A stretch of 64,000 nt of DNA from Anaerolineae bacterium (GTDB lineage Bacteria; Chloroflexota; Anaerolineae; Anaerolineales; E44-bin32), in NCBI GenBank assembly GCA_030605795.1, contig JAUWHR010000037.1:22670-86669 (forward strand), given 5' to 3'. The notes beneath the pieces are model-generated. The model saw only the letters and a program-made list of their open reading frames with translations, had not been told where the DNA came from and did no database searches. The first letter of the stretch is position 1; every line of letters starts with the position of its first letter. Positions 1 through 9,821 of the stretch are shown one piece after another. The position numbers and the translations under genes were made by a program.

Positions 1-872
1 AGAGTGTTGGTGTTACCAGTGCGACACCTGAACTGGCTCGTCGGGCGACACTTCTGCTTGCATTCGGTTTTTCAGTCATTATGGCCGTTCCTCCATTTCA
101 CCTGTGGCTTCCCTCTGCTGCTGGAGAAACGAATCCATATTCGCTAGCATTTGTGACCGTGATTCTGCAAAGCGCGGGGTTGTTTTTCTTACTTCGCTTC
201 CTCGACAACTATGCTTGGTTGCGGGCTATGCCGGAGTTGTTTGATGGCATCCGATTGGTCGGAATAGCAATGGTCCTGTTTGGGAGCTTCTTAGTGTTAG
301 CCCAGAAATCGTTCTCCAAAGTAATGGCTTACGCGCTGCTGACTGATTTCGGTGTGATGCTGCTCGCAGTTGGTGCTGGAACACCTGAGGGTTACCGGCT
401 GGCGCTTGGATTGTCGGCGGTCCGGGTAATAAGTTTGTCAGTATGGGCGTTGGGGTTGGCTTGGATGCTCGACCATCCTGGAGGAGATCATTTGCAGTTG
501 TTGCGAGGTGCAGCTCACCGCTCACCCCTTGCCGCAACGGCTGCGCTGGTGGGCATGATGTCAATTGCTGGTTTTCCATTGACGGCTGGCTTTCCTGGTC
601 GCTGGGGGTTGCTATTAACGCTTGCCCCACTCGATCCAATCGCCGGATGGGCGATCTTACTAGCGTTCCTTTGCGTCGGTGCGACAGCAATACGTTGGGC
701 GTATACCCTGTTGAGCGAACCGCGTCTGAGAGAGCGAAAGGCCATAAATTTCAGTGAGCGTCTATTTTTAGGTGGGGGAATAGTCATGTGTCTTGTGTTA
801 GGAGCTTTCCCCCAACTCTTATATCCATGGGTAGTTGAGGTTGCAGCTGGTATGACGCAGTTATTCCCATAG
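1..872 (+). CDS. NADH-quinone oxidoreductase subunit N-like proton channel protein, 5'-truncated by window edge
   Basis: The frame is open from base 3, so the gene starts outside the window and about 290 C-terminal residues are present. The sequence is strongly hydrophobic with several membrane helices. It carries the hallmark AVPPFHLWLP segment near the left edge, a membrane lysine in QKSFSKVMAYALL, and SIAGFPLTAGF, all typical of the antiporter-like subunits NuoN/NuoL/NuoM and MrpD (proton-conducting transporter family). These subunits translocate protons in complex I or related complexes. SIAGFP-TAGF is closest to NuoN, but ND2/ND4-type subunits cannot be separated without the missing N-terminus. 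As the last gene of its apparent operon it probably closes a nuo cluster to the left (inference). Confidence 0.8.
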   Translation, partial: SVGVTSATPELARRATLLLAFGFSVIMAVPPFHLWLPSAAGETNPYSLAFVTVILQSAGLFFLLRFLDNYAWLRAMPELFDGIRLVGIAMVLFGSFLVLAQKSFSKVMAYALLTDFGVMLLAVGAGTPEGYRLALGLSAVRVISLSVWALGLAWMLDHPGGDHLQLLRGAAHRSPLAATAALVGMMSIAGFPLTAGFPGRWGLLLTLAPLDPIAGWAILLAFLCVGATAIRWAYTLLSEPRLRERKAINFSERLFLGGGIVMCLVLGAFPQLLYPWVVEVAAGMTQLFP

Positions 873-919
873 TGTTGGCTAAACAGTATAATCCGCCGGC
901 ATGAATTTGAGGGCATACA

Positions 920-2095
920 ATGGAGCCTGAGCAGATTGAGAATAGACTTTCCTGGCTGGATGAACAACATCGGAAGGATAGCGAGACTATTCACCGCTTG
1001 AAGGAGAGATTGACTGTTGCAGAAGAGAGTCTCTCTAAGCAATCTCAGCAATTCAAGGAGATATCCAGCGAGGTGGCACGACTGGCAGGCCTGACGACGC
1101 GTATCCATCAGGTTGACGAGGCGATGAGTAAACATCGGCAGGAGATTTCTCGTCAGCTGGGGGAAGCGGAGAAACAGCGCACAGAAAAGGAAAAAGCGCT
1201 TGAGGCACTCCGCAAAGCGGATCACCGGACATTAGCCACCCAAATAGAGAAGTTACGGGATGAGATACAGGCGATAGATGAAATCCAGCAAACACTTGAA
1301 ATTCGACGTGAAGAGGAAATCCGTATTACCCGCAAACTTGATGCTTTCGAGAAGCGCCTTGAGGACCTCGTCGCTAAGGATGAGGATAGAGCACGAGCCC
1401 TAATATCACTGGAGGAAGGAAGGAAGCAGGACGGTCGACGCGTGAGCGAGTTGCAGGATTCTACCTCCGACCTTCGGATTAAGATGGATAATCTTCATGG
1501 GGGGCTGGATATAACCGAGGACCGCATTCGACGTCTCGATGTGCAACTCTCCGATCTGATAGCCAGTGAGAGTGAGAGGCGTGAGATCCAGAGTCTGTGG
1601 ATTGAACAACAGAATCTGAAGTTGGTTGAATTCGAAAGAAGTTGGAAGGAATGGGAGAGTCGCTTTGACCAATTTGACAAGAGAGCAACCGACCTAGACG
1701 AACGCATGCTCTCTTATGAGGAAACCTATCGGGCGCTGAAGCAAATGCGGCTTGATCTAGATAAGGTGCTGGAACGACTGGAACGTCGCATAAACGAAAT
1801 TACCGAGATGCAACGTCTGGCAGAGGATCGCTTGAAACAAGAATGGTCCGGCTTTCAGTCTGACGACCAAAAGCGTTGGAACACCTACAAACTTACGATT
1901 GATGAACATTGGAGAGAGCACAATCGGGTGCATGAAAAACTTGGTCCCGAGCTAGAAATTATTAAGGAGAATGCTACCGAAGCATTGCGTTTGATTGGCG
2001 AAATAAAAGAGATGGATCAGCAACGTGTGCTTGAAATTTATGAAGTATTGCGTGAATGGGCGACAGAGGTTGAACGACGTAGGGGGACAGACTGA
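920..2095 (+). CDS. Coiled-coil protein of unknown function
   Basis: 391 residues, almost entirely charged heptad-type sequence rich in E, R, K, L and Q, with no signal peptide and no membrane segment. It is expected to be a long cytoplasmic alpha-helical coiled coil over most of its length. There is no recognisable catalytic motif. It starts 47 bases after the NuoN-like gene and ends 59 bases before selB, on the same strand, so it may be cotranscribed with either. Low-complexity coiled coils of this type are hard to assign; SMC-like or scaffolding roles are only possibilities. No function is claimed. Confidence 0.8.
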   Translation: MEPEQIENRLSWLDEQHRKDSETIHRLKERLTVAEESLSKQSQQFKEISSEVARLAGLTTRIHQVDEAMSKHRQEISRQLGEAEKQRTEKEKALEALRKADHRTLATQIEKLRDEIQAIDEIQQTLEIRREEEIRITRKLDAFEKRLEDLVAKDEDRARALISLEEGRKQDGRRVSELQDSTSDLRIKMDNLHGGLDITEDRIRRLDVQLSDLIASESERREIQSLWIEQQNLKLVEFERSWKEWESRFDQFDKRATDLDERMLSYEETYRALKQMRLDLDKVLERLERRINEITEMQRLAEDRLKQEWSGFQSDDQKRWNTYKLTIDEHWREHNRVHEKLGPELEIIKENATEALRLIGEIKEMDQQRVLEIYEVLREWATEVERRRGTD

Positions 2096-2154
2096 GTTCT
2101 GACGCCTCTCCTTCTACCAATACCTGACACACCTTTTTTCCAGGCAACGACAAA

Positions 2155-4050
2155 ATGAGAGTATTGGCAACTGCTGGTCACGTGGATCATGGGAAATCAA
2201 GACTTGTGCAGGCTCTTACTGGGATCAACCCCGATCGCTTGCAGGAGGAGCAGGAGCGCCAGATGACTATCGACCTGGGCTTCGCTTGGATGACTCTTCC
2301 TTATGGTGAACATATTGGAATCATCGATGTGCCAGGTCATCGCGATTTCATAGAGAACATGCTGGCGGGTGTTGGTGGCATCGATGCGGCGTTGCTAGTT
2401 GTTGCCGCAGATGAGGGTGTGATGCCGCAGACGCGAGAGCACCTGGCGATCCTCGACCTTCTGGAGGTAGAGAGAGGGGTGGTGGCGCTCACCAAAATTG
2501 ACCTGGTTGAAGATGAGTGGCAGGAATTGGTGTACGACGAGATCGAGCAATTACTGACAAAGACCCATCTGGATGATGTCCCGATCGTGGCCGTCTCTGC
2601 TAAGACAGGTGAGGGGTTGGATTCGCTCGTAACCGCGATGAGCGAGATGTTGCGGGATGCGCCACCTAGGCGAGATATTGGTCGTCCACGCCTTTTTATC
2701 GACCGCGTTTTCACTATCTCGGGATTCGGAACGGTGGTTACCGGAACGTTGGTTGATGGTAGTTTGAGAGTAGGGCAGGAGGTGGAGATCCTCCCCAGCA
2801 GGATTAAAGTGCGGGTAAGAGGATTACAAACCCACAAGACCAAGATTGAAGAGGCCGTCCCGGGCAGTCGGGTGGCGGCTAATCTCGCCGGTGTTGAAGT
2901 CCGGGATTTATCTCGAGGGGATGTGGTGACCAATCCTGGCACGTACCAACCGACTCAACTTATCGATGTACGCCTGCAACTACTATCAGATGCGGTCAGC
3001 GTGATAAAGCACGATCAACAAGTCAAACTATTTCATGGAACGGCGCAACGATTGGCTCGTGTTCGTTTGTTGGGAATGGAGACAATGCGCCCAGGCGATC
3101 AGCGATGGCTGCAGTTAGTTGTAGATAAGCCGTTGATCGTATCGCGTGGAGATCGCTTTATCTTGCGTCGGCCATCCCCGGGAGCCACACTAGGCGGTGG
3201 GCGCGTCGCAGATGCTCACCCAGCACGCCGGCACCGCCGGAAAGACCCAGAGCTGATGGAGCGCCTGGAGCGGTTGCTTCAAGGGACGCCAAGTCAGGTG
3301 CTCGCTCAATCATTGATGTCCCTCGGTCCTACATCACTCCGTCGGGCAATACGTCATTCAGGGTTGGCTACTGAAGCGGCTTCACAAGCGATGGATGAGC
3401 TGCGTGCAGCGGGTGAATTGATAGCTTTGGAAGATGGACCGCTTGACCTGAGCTCTGAGGTCCTGGTCATTGATGTAAAGACATGGGAAGGTCTACGGGA
3501 TCGGATTGAATGGGAACTGCAATCCTTTCACCAATTAAATCCCCTCAAAGCGGGGATACCCAGAGAAGAACTAAAGAGCCGGCTGATGCTGGATGGGAAG
3601 GTTTATTCTGCTGTAATACGATTAGCGGCTGAAAAAGGGATTATCGTTGTTGATGGGACACGAGTGCGTTCAATTCATCATGCTATTACCTTGACCACCT
3701 CACAGCAAGGAGATGTGGACGCCTTGCTCGAGCGCTTTCACGCGTCACCCTACAGCCCGCCGTCGATAAAAGAATGCAATCAGGCGTTAGGTAGCGATTT
3801 GATGGCTTATCTTCTGGAGAGTGGAAGATTAGCCCAGGTCTCGCCGGACGTGGTTTTCACTACGGAAGTGTATGACGAAATGGTCGAAGAGGTTCAGCAT
3901 GCCTTGAGGGAAAGAGGCATGATAACTGTGGCGAAGGTTCGCGACCGTCTAAATACTTCTCGTAAATACGCCCTGGCGCTGATGGAACACTTAGACGCGA
4001 TTGGCATTACTGTACGAGAGGGGGATATTCGTCGTCTGGCGAGGAAATAA
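2155..4050 (+). CDS. selB: Selenocysteine-specific elongation factor SelB
   Basis: 631 residues, the usual length for SelB. It is a translational GTPase that delivers Sec-tRNA to UGA codons followed by a SECIS hairpin. Visible motifs: P-loop GHVDHGKS (residues 8-15), the SelB-typical switch 1 sequence MTIDLGFAW (37-45), DVPGH (58-62) and TKID near residue 113. EF-Tu-like domains 2 and 3 follow ([26 protein letters not shown]), and the C-terminal ~260 residues look like the tandem winged-helix domains that bind SECIS RNA. The gene ends 32 bases before the convergent amidohydrolase. No selA, selD or selC is present here, and I saw no obvious in-frame UGA selenoprotein in the window. Confidence 0.95.
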   Translation: MRVLATAGHVDHGKSRLVQALTGINPDRLQEEQERQMTIDLGFAWMTLPYGEHIGIIDVPGHRDFIENMLAGVGGIDAALLVVAADEGVMPQTREHLAILDLLEVERGVVALTKIDLVEDEWQELVYDEIEQLLTKTHLDDVPIVAVSAKTGEGLDSLVTAMSEMLRDAPPRRDIGRPRLFIDRVFTISGFGTVVTGTLVDGSLRVGQEVEILPSRIKVRVRGLQTHKTKIEEAVPGSRVAANLAGVEVRDLSRGDVVTNPGTYQPTQLIDVRLQLLSDAVSVIKHDQQVKLFHGTAQRLARVRLLGMETMRPGDQRWLQLVVDKPLIVSRGDRFILRRPSPGATLGGGRVADAHPARRHRRKDPELMERLERLLQGTPSQVLAQSLMSLGPTSLRRAIRHSGLATEAASQAMDELRAAGELIALEDGPLDLSSEVLVIDVKTWEGLRDRIEWELQSFHQLNPLKAGIPREELKSRLMLDGKVYSAVIRLAAEKGIIVVDGTRVRSIHHAITLTTSQQGDVDALLERFHASPYSPPSIKECNQALGSDLMAYLLESGRLAQVSPDVVFTTEVYDEMVEEVQHALRERGMITVAKVRDRLNTSRKYALALMEHLDAIGITVREGDIRRLARK

Positions 4051-4082
4051 GGGGCACTGGTTCGAAAATCCCAGCGTTAGTC

Positions 4083-5663
4083 TCAAAATTCCCGATAGCG
4101 CCAGGTACCTCCGACCATGGTTCCGATCGGCATTATTTCAGCCAGCGCCTTTTCATCACAGCAATATGGGTCATCCTCCAGGACTATCAAATCGGCCATA
4201 GAGCCAATCGCCAGGCGACCGACGATCGGGCTCAATCCGGCGGCGTAGGCGGGTCCATGGGTGTAACCGAGCAAAGCTTCATGAACACTTAGTCGCTCGG
4301 TGGGTGTCCAACCCACTGGGCCAGGGCTTCCATCGAGTCGTCGGCGTGTTACCGCAGCATGCAAGCCCAAGAATGGGTTGGGGGATTCCACCGGCGCGTC
4401 AGAACCGAAAGCCAGGGTTGCCCCAGCCTGGAGTTGGCTGCGCCAGGCGTAAGCATACTTTACTCGGGAACCCCAATAGCGGTCAGCCATTTCCATATCC
4501 GACGTGGCATGGATTGGCTGCATGGAAGCGATGATGTCATATTCTGCTGGACGAGAGAGGTCATCCGGGTGCAGAAGTTGCAGGTGTTCTATCCGGTGAT
4601 GGAGATGGGTTAAATAGTTGTCCGTTTCAAAGCTACGGAGGTCTGCTAACGCATCCAGCACATTGCGATTGGCCAGATCACCGATGGCGTGAACTGCCAT
4701 GGCTAAACCACCCTTCGCTGCACGGATGAAGATCTCAAGCAACTCCTCTCTATCGCGCAGGCACATCCCGGTATTATCAGGGTCCCCCTCATATGGAGCC
4801 AACATGGCTGCAGTACGTGTGCCTAGAGCGCCGTCGGCAAAAACCTTAATATTACCAATTCGAATCCATTCATCGCCATATCCCGTTCTTAGGCCTATAC
4901 CGAGGGCATGTTCAAGATCGTCGACTAGGATATTATTAACTACCCGCAGTCCAAGCTGACCCCGCTCACGCAAAAGCTGAATGGCCCGGAAGCAGCGGGA
5001 ACCATCGAAATCATGAACGGCTGTGATCCCATACCGCCATAATTGGGCTTGAGCTTCGGGGAGTGCATCGCAGGTGCTCTCTGCAGTTGGCGTGGGGATG
5101 ACTTTAGATACTAATCGCATAGCCTCTTCGAGAAGAATACCGGTTGGCGCTCCACTGGCGTCACGTTGAATCTTGCCCCCAGGGGGATCTGAAGAAGAAG
5201 AAGTTATCCCCGCGCGCTCGAGGGCGAGGGTGTTTCCCCATCCTGCATGAAGTGACTTCGCTGTAAGATAAACCGGGTTGTTGGGGGACACGCTGTCGAG
5301 ATCAACCGCAGTGCCGAAGCGTTCCCATTGGTTTTGGTTCCAACCGTGACCCAGGATCCATTTTCCTGGTTCGGTCTCCTGTACCCGCTGACGAACGCGT
5401 TCTAAGCAGGCTTGTAAGCTCGAAACCTCAACATCGACTTTATTCAGGTTGTGGGTATACTTTTCGAGATGTATGTGTGCGTCTGTCAGACCGGGCAGGA
5501 CGATTCGACCTCCGAGGTCTACGACTACCGTTCCAGTAACGGTGATGTCCGCAAGCTCATCGTCGGAACCAACAGCCACCACGCGATCTCTGTCGATGGC
5601 TAGGCTTTCGGCTAACGGGATGAGGTTGTCGAGCGTCCGAATGATACCGTTGCGTAGGATCAT
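4083..5663 (-). CDS. Amidohydrolase family protein (YtcJ-like metal-dependent hydrolase)
   Basis: 526 residues, the size of YtcJ-type amidohydrolases. It has a beta-sandwich N-terminus (MILRNGIIRTLDN), the metal-binding HxH in LPGLTDAHIHLEKY (about residues 53-66), later histidines in MAVHAIGD and LHHRIEHLQLL, and the conserved aspartate of FGSDAPVESPNP. Members hydrolyse amide or ester bonds in varied metabolites; the substrate cannot be predicted. It lies 39 bases downstream of glpC in the same direction and is probably the last gene of the glpKABC transcript, but a link to glycerol metabolism is not evident. Confidence 0.9.
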   Translation of the reverse strand: MILRNGIIRTLDNLIPLAESLAIDRDRVVAVGSDDELADITVTGTVVVDLGGRIVLPGLTDAHIHLEKYTHNLNKVDVEVSSLQACLERVRQRVQETEPGKWILGHGWNQNQWERFGTAVDLDSVSPNNPVYLTAKSLHAGWGNTLALERAGITSSSSDPPGGKIQRDASGAPTGILLEEAMRLVSKVIPTPTAESTCDALPEAQAQLWRYGITAVHDFDGSRCFRAIQLLRERGQLGLRVVNNILVDDLEHALGIGLRTGYGDEWIRIGNIKVFADGALGTRTAAMLAPYEGDPDNTGMCLRDREELLEIFIRAAKGGLAMAVHAIGDLANRNVLDALADLRSFETDNYLTHLHHRIEHLQLLHPDDLSRPAEYDIIASMQPIHATSDMEMADRYWGSRVKYAYAWRSQLQAGATLAFGSDAPVESPNPFLGLHAAVTRRRLDGSPGPVGWTPTERLSVHEALLGYTHGPAYAAGLSPIVGRLAIGSMADLIVLEDDPYCCDEKALAEIMPIGTMVGGTWRYREF

Positions 5664-5702
5664 AATTGGATGTGAGTAGGTTATTGTCGGTCTCCTTTAT
5701 CT

Positions 5703-6932
5703 TCAAGGTTGGATATCCATCGCACGGGCCATGATTTCAAGCGGATGGTATACCGGGAGACCCGTGTGTTTGGCAATCCACCAGCGGCAGGTCTCGGAGT
5801 CACAAATTACGAAATCGAGCTCGAGCTGGCTAATCTGGTTAAAGAGACCCTGGCCCACCTCGTACGCCACAGGGAACTTTTCAAGTTTCATGCCGTAGGT
5901 GCCTCCGGCGCCGCAGCACTCTGATTCTGAAAGGTGCAGTTGTAGCTCGGGGATTTGTCTCAGGATGCTGAGCGCTGGGGCGCCGATTCCGTGGTTGCGA
6001 AGTTTGCATGGAGGGTGGTAGAGGGCGCGCGCGTGGAGTGAGTTGAACTTGATGCGATTGATTTCATTTTTCACAAAAATGGTAAGGAATTCGAAGAAAT
6101 CGTAGGTTGAAGTGGCAATTGTCTCGACATCTTCACCGCGTATTCCCAGTATGGTTCGATAATCATGCTTGAGCATCAACGTACATGAGGTCGATGTTCC
6201 CACAATTGGTATTCCTTGCTTGGCGAAGGGTGCTAACCAGGTGATATTGGCTTGTGCGTGACGGCGAGCGGCGTCGAACAATCCATTGGATTGCAGGGGA
6301 AGTCCACAGCATATTTGAGGCGGGATGACCACTTCGTATCCCAACCGCTCGAGGATAGCAATCGTCTGCTCACCTAGTTCAGGCTCGTAGTAGTTGCTAC
6401 TGCAACCGTGAAAGAAGGCTACAGTGTGGTCGATGTCATGTTTTATATCCAGTGGAGTGTCGAAGCAACGATCACGAAAGCGCTTACGAAGTGGGATTCT
6501 GGTGAAGGTCGGAATAGGCGCATGGCGACTGATACCTATTGTTTTCTCCAGTAGCCATCGGGCTGGACGTAAATGTATCGAAGTGTTGGCAACAGGAGCG
6601 ATTGGGGAGGCGATACGCCCGAGTAGTTCAGGGTGAGCAATGAGTTGGTCACGTAAAGGCGTATGCCTCTCTTTGGTTAAGCGCCCTTTGGCTAAGATGT
6701 TAATTTCTGCCACTGCAACACCATGTGGGCAAACACGTGAGCATATACCGCACCCTGAGCACCAGTCGACCGACACGTCCGGCATTGATAGACGAGGGTG
6801 GCGGTAACGCTCTGCTTGAGGACCGACGAACTTGGGTCCAGGGAACAGATCAGTGACGGCTGCAACCGGGCAGGCCGCGGTGCAGATATTGCACTTCAAG
6901 CACAGGTCGGTAGTGAACAAGGGTAGGTTCAT
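5703..6932 (-). CDS. glpC: Anaerobic glycerol-3-phosphate dehydrogenase subunit C
   Basis: 409 residues. The N-terminus has two [4Fe-4S] ferredoxin motifs: C11-x2-C14-x2-C17-x3-C21 in CLKCNICTAACPV, and CSGCGICSRVCPHG. These are followed by two CCG-type cysteine-rich domains (CCGLPLQSNG; HPPCKLRNHG...CCGAGGTYGMK), the architecture of GlpC. It is the membrane-anchoring, electron-transfer subunit that passes electrons from GlpAB to menaquinone. Its ATG overlaps the glpB stop by four bases (ATGA), indicating translational coupling. The complete motif set and the neighbouring glpA and glpB make the assignment secure. Confidence 0.93.
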   Translation of the reverse strand: MNLPLFTTDLCLKCNICTAACPVAAVTDLFPGPKFVGPQAERYRHPRLSMPDVSVDWCSGCGICSRVCPHGVAVAEINILAKGRLTKERHTPLRDQLIAHPELLGRIASPIAPVANTSIHLRPARWLLEKTIGISRHAPIPTFTRIPLRKRFRDRCFDTPLDIKHDIDHTVAFFHGCSSNYYEPELGEQTIAILERLGYEVVIPPQICCGLPLQSNGLFDAARRHAQANITWLAPFAKQGIPIVGTSTSCTLMLKHDYRTILGIRGEDVETIATSTYDFFEFLTIFVKNEINRIKFNSLHARALYHPPCKLRNHGIGAPALSILRQIPELQLHLSESECCGAGGTYGMKLEKFPVAYEVGQGLFNQISQLELDFVICDSETCRWWIAKHTGLPVYHPLEIMARAMDIQP

Positions 6933-8155
6933 CCCAGCGCTACCTCGACTGCACGGTAGGCAGTAGCAAGATCAATACCCTGGCGGGATCCTTCCATAGT
7001 CCGGTCTGCGCCGCCGAGCAGGCCTCCAGCGACGTACAGGTTCTCAAAGATCGGTGCGCCCTTGGCATCTAGGGGCTGCATAAGATCGTTGACCAGAAGC
7101 CCGTAGCCTGAATAAGGTTGGGAATCGAGTGGAGAGGTCGTCGTCCAGTACCCTCTACCCTGATCATAATTCACCGGCAGGTCGAATACAGATTCTTGAA
7201 CACGTCCATCTTGCTGGAAGACAAGTCCTCCGTTCAATATACCGCCGGTTGCCAGTATGACCACATCAGCAGTATGTACCCGTGGACCACCGACAGTTTG
7301 GAGGACTACTCCAGATACGCGGCGGCCGTCCGACCTTCCATCAATCCGGCCAACGACTCGAGGTCCCTCAATGAAATGTACTCCGGTATTAAGCGCTCTC
7401 CGGCGCAAGATGACTTCCAAGCGCAAGCCAGGTAAGGAAGGGGGTAGGGTTGGGATTTCAAACAGAGTCAAGCCAAGCCGTTCCTGCAGGTCTTCAAGGA
7501 CATGCTGCGGATCACGGAGACCGAGTACGGCCGGTAGACCAAGGCGTTTAATGCCTATTAGTTGAGGTTTCCAAACCCGAGCGACTTCTTCTCGCCAATT
7601 GGATTTATCGAATAAATGAGCGAGGTCGGAAGTGTAGAAGTCATGGCGTGTATCATCCAACGGTATGGGGAGATCGAGAACACTTTGGACGGCAATACCT
7701 GCACGACGGAGGTTGGACGCTGCCAGTTGTGGATAGAAATCACGCAGATTGTCGATACCGGCGAGGGTAAAGGGTGTTCCATCGAACAAATCGCCCTGCG
7801 CCAAAGATTGCGGTGCGAGCGCGGTTGGATGAATGGCGCCTAGCGCGGTTGGTAAATGCAGGTTGCGCGAAATGCTGCCGGGAAAAGGATATTCTGCTTG
7901 CTGGGTGATTTCCTCGAAGAATTCAAGCGCCGCATGCAAGGCTGCCGTACCTGCTAAGCGATAAGGATGACTCTTACGCAGGCGACTGAGTGCTCGGGAG
8001 GGTGTTGCACGTCCCCAGATGTCGATGCAGCCATGGGACAGTTCGAGCCCTCCGCGACCTTGGGCCACTAAAGTGACAGCATTGCCACGCTCAGCCACCA
8101 GAAGTGAGGCGAAAAGACCGGTCAACCCTGCGCCAACGATAAGAACCTCCGTCAT
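6929..8155 (-). CDS. glpB: Anaerobic glycerol-3-phosphate dehydrogenase subunit B
   Basis: About 408 residues from the start MTEVLIVGAGLTG. I chose this ATG (8155-8153) because it overlaps the glpA stop in an ATGA and places the dinucleotide-binding GAGLTGLFASLLVAERG at the N-terminus; the frame stays open further upstream, but only inside glpA. The FAD/NAD-binding fold and the C-terminal YVAGGLLGG segment match GlpB, the flavoprotein partner of GlpA. Its own stop overlaps the glpC start by four bases. It acts with GlpA and GlpC to oxidise sn-glycerol-3-phosphate to dihydroxyacetone phosphate under anaerobic conditions. Confidence 0.92.
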   Translation of the reverse strand: MTEVLIVGAGLTGLFASLLVAERGNAVTLVAQGRGGLELSHGCIDIWGRATPSRALSRLRKSHPYRLAGTAALHAALEFFEEITQQAEYPFPGSISRNLHLPTALGAIHPTALAPQSLAQGDLFDGTPFTLAGIDNLRDFYPQLAASNLRRAGIAVQSVLDLPIPLDDTRHDFYTSDLAHLFDKSNWREEVARVWKPQLIGIKRLGLPAVLGLRDPQHVLEDLQERLGLTLFEIPTLPPSLPGLRLEVILRRRALNTGVHFIEGPRVVGRIDGRSDGRRVSGVVLQTVGGPRVHTADVVILATGGILNGGLVFQQDGRVQESVFDLPVNYDQGRGYWTTTSPLDSQPYSGYGLLVNDLMQPLDAKGAPIFENLYVAGGLLGGADRTMEGSRQGIDLATAYRAVEVALG

Positions 8156-9711
8156 TTCGTTGGCTCCGGAAGAGAGTGTGTTTGGAGAAGCTCGAGATAA
8201 ATGCGACGGGTCAATTCCATCTGGCGCAGTGTATGTCCCCATCCCAAGGGAACCATTCCACGCCAACGCTCTTCGAGGAAAGGTGTAAGACCGCCACTAG
8301 CTGGCGCAGTCGGCGCCAATTCATGCGCGATGCCGGCCGCACGGAAAGCGCAGAACCCAGCTTGGCAGGGTCCCATACCAAGCCTCAGCTCCCGTCGAAC
8401 CTCGTCTAGGTCAAGTGTTGACGCAAACCGCAAGGCTTCCTCAATTGCTAGGCGGGTTACCAATTCGCATTCGCATACCACCTGCGGTAGATCATGGGAG
8501 GTGGTGACCTCGAGCTTAGCCAACCGGTCAGGTAGCTTGTAGAACGATCGGGATGTCATCGTTAATGGAGTTTCAGCTGTATGGCAAACTGCTGCGATGT
8601 TCATCTGTTTGCACACCAGATCCATCACTTGCTCGGCCATTAGGCGGAAGATGGTCAGCTTGCCACTAAAAACACTTATCAGTCCCTGGAGGCCGTCACG
8701 GTCAGCGTGGTCGAGAATGATTTGTGAGCGGGGAAGCTCCCTAGTCTCTCCAAGTTCACCTGTAGTGGGTCGGTAAAGGGGTCTTACACCAGCCCAGGCA
8801 CGCAGGGGTCGCTGGTAAGCCAACTGGGGAACCAGGATCTCTCCTTGGGCCAGAAGGAAGTCAACCTCCCAGGGTTCAATCGTGGTGTCTGTGGGCTGTT
8901 GGACTTCCACATCGGTTGTGCCGAGCACAGCGACAGTTCCCACCGGGACGATGATATCGCCATCGGAAGAGGGCCTGCAGCGGTTAATGACTGTGTGAAT
9001 CGGTCGGGTGGCCATGGCGACCATTGAGCCCTTGCCAAGAGCGATAGGGACCTTGATATCAGCCAAGGATGCAACCTGACCCGCCCAGGGTCCGGTAGCA
9101 TTGACGAAGAAGTCGGCTCCGATGGTTAGTAATTCGTCGGTGTCAAGGGCTCTAATCTCGGCGGCGACAATTGTGTTGCCGTTCAGTATCAGCTTCTCTA
9201 CCCGGTGCCTGAGCCACACCTGCCCGCCTGCTCGTTTGATCTCCGCGGTAAGGGTGTGGAGCAAATCAAAGGAATCGAGAGAGCCATCCTGGACGCGAAA
9301 GACGCGCGAAATGCGCGGGTTGAGCGCCGGCTCTAGACGTAATGCTTCGGCGGTTGTGATTTCCTCTGCAGATACGCCCAACTCCTGGCAGGCTGCAAAC
9401 CAGCGATCGGGGAAATCGATCGGATCCGTGGGTGTTGCCAAGAAGAGTCCGCCCGTGTCCTCGATGGTATGGGGAACGATTTGACGCAGCACACGGTTCT
9501 CGACCGCGCAGTCACAGGCGGAGGTTGGATCGGAGATGACATAACGGCCGCCGGAATGTAGCAGGCCGTGGTAGCGGCCGGAGGTGCCCTGGCCTAGATC
9601 ACCTTGTTCGACAAGTACAACTTTAAGACCACGCAGACAAGCATCCCAGGCGACACCGAGGCCGGTAGATCCACCACCAATAACGAGAAGCTGGGTTGAT
9701 AACACGGGCAT
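8152..9711 (-). CDS. glpA: Anaerobic glycerol-3-phosphate dehydrogenase subunit A
   Basis: 519 residues. The N-terminal FAD-binding Rossmann motif is LLVIGGGSTGLGVAWDACLRG, followed by GRYHGLLHSGGRY, typical of GlpA/GlpD. The C-terminus has a BFD-like [2Fe-2S] domain with cysteines in VVCECELVTRLAIEEAL and MGPCQAGFC, which marks the anaerobic enzyme GlpA and is absent from aerobic GlpD. It is the catalytic subunit. It follows glpK by 110 bases and overlaps glpB by four bases. The complete glpKABC set implies that glycerol or glycerophosphodiester carbon is fed into glycolysis with electrons going to the quinone pool. Confidence 0.93.
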   Translation of the reverse strand: MPVLSTQLLVIGGGSTGLGVAWDACLRGLKVVLVEQGDLGQGTSGRYHGLLHSGGRYVISDPTSACDCAVENRVLRQIVPHTIEDTGGLFLATPTDPIDFPDRWFAACQELGVSAEEITTAEALRLEPALNPRISRVFRVQDGSLDSFDLLHTLTAEIKRAGGQVWLRHRVEKLILNGNTIVAAEIRALDTDELLTIGADFFVNATGPWAGQVASLADIKVPIALGKGSMVAMATRPIHTVINRCRPSSDGDIIVPVGTVAVLGTTDVEVQQPTDTTIEPWEVDFLLAQGEILVPQLAYQRPLRAWAGVRPLYRPTTGELGETRELPRSQIILDHADRDGLQGLISVFSGKLTIFRLMAEQVMDLVCKQMNIAAVCHTAETPLTMTSRSFYKLPDRLAKLEVTTSHDLPQVVCECELVTRLAIEEALRFASTLDLDEVRRELRLGMGPCQAGFCAFRAAGIAHELAPTAPASGGLTPFLEERWRGMVPLGWGHTLRQMELTRRIYLELLQTHSLPEPTK

Positions 9712-9821
9712 AACGGGTTCATTGTGACATAGAATTAGAAAGTGTCAACGTCAGGATTTATTTGTGTTGCCTATCCGTCAGGGATCTGTGATCCCAACCA
9801 ATGCGTATCTTGAACGTGCCG

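Noticed and set aside
515-1225. A 236-codon minus-strand frame over the NuoN-like and coiled-coil genes
   Set aside because: It overlaps two well-supported plus-strand genes, has no ribosome-binding site and an atypical composition.
4056-4080. A GGTTCGAAAATCC segment resembling a tRNA T-arm after selB, considered as a selC remnant
   Set aside because: The stem does not pair properly and no acceptor, D or anticodon arms can be built around it.
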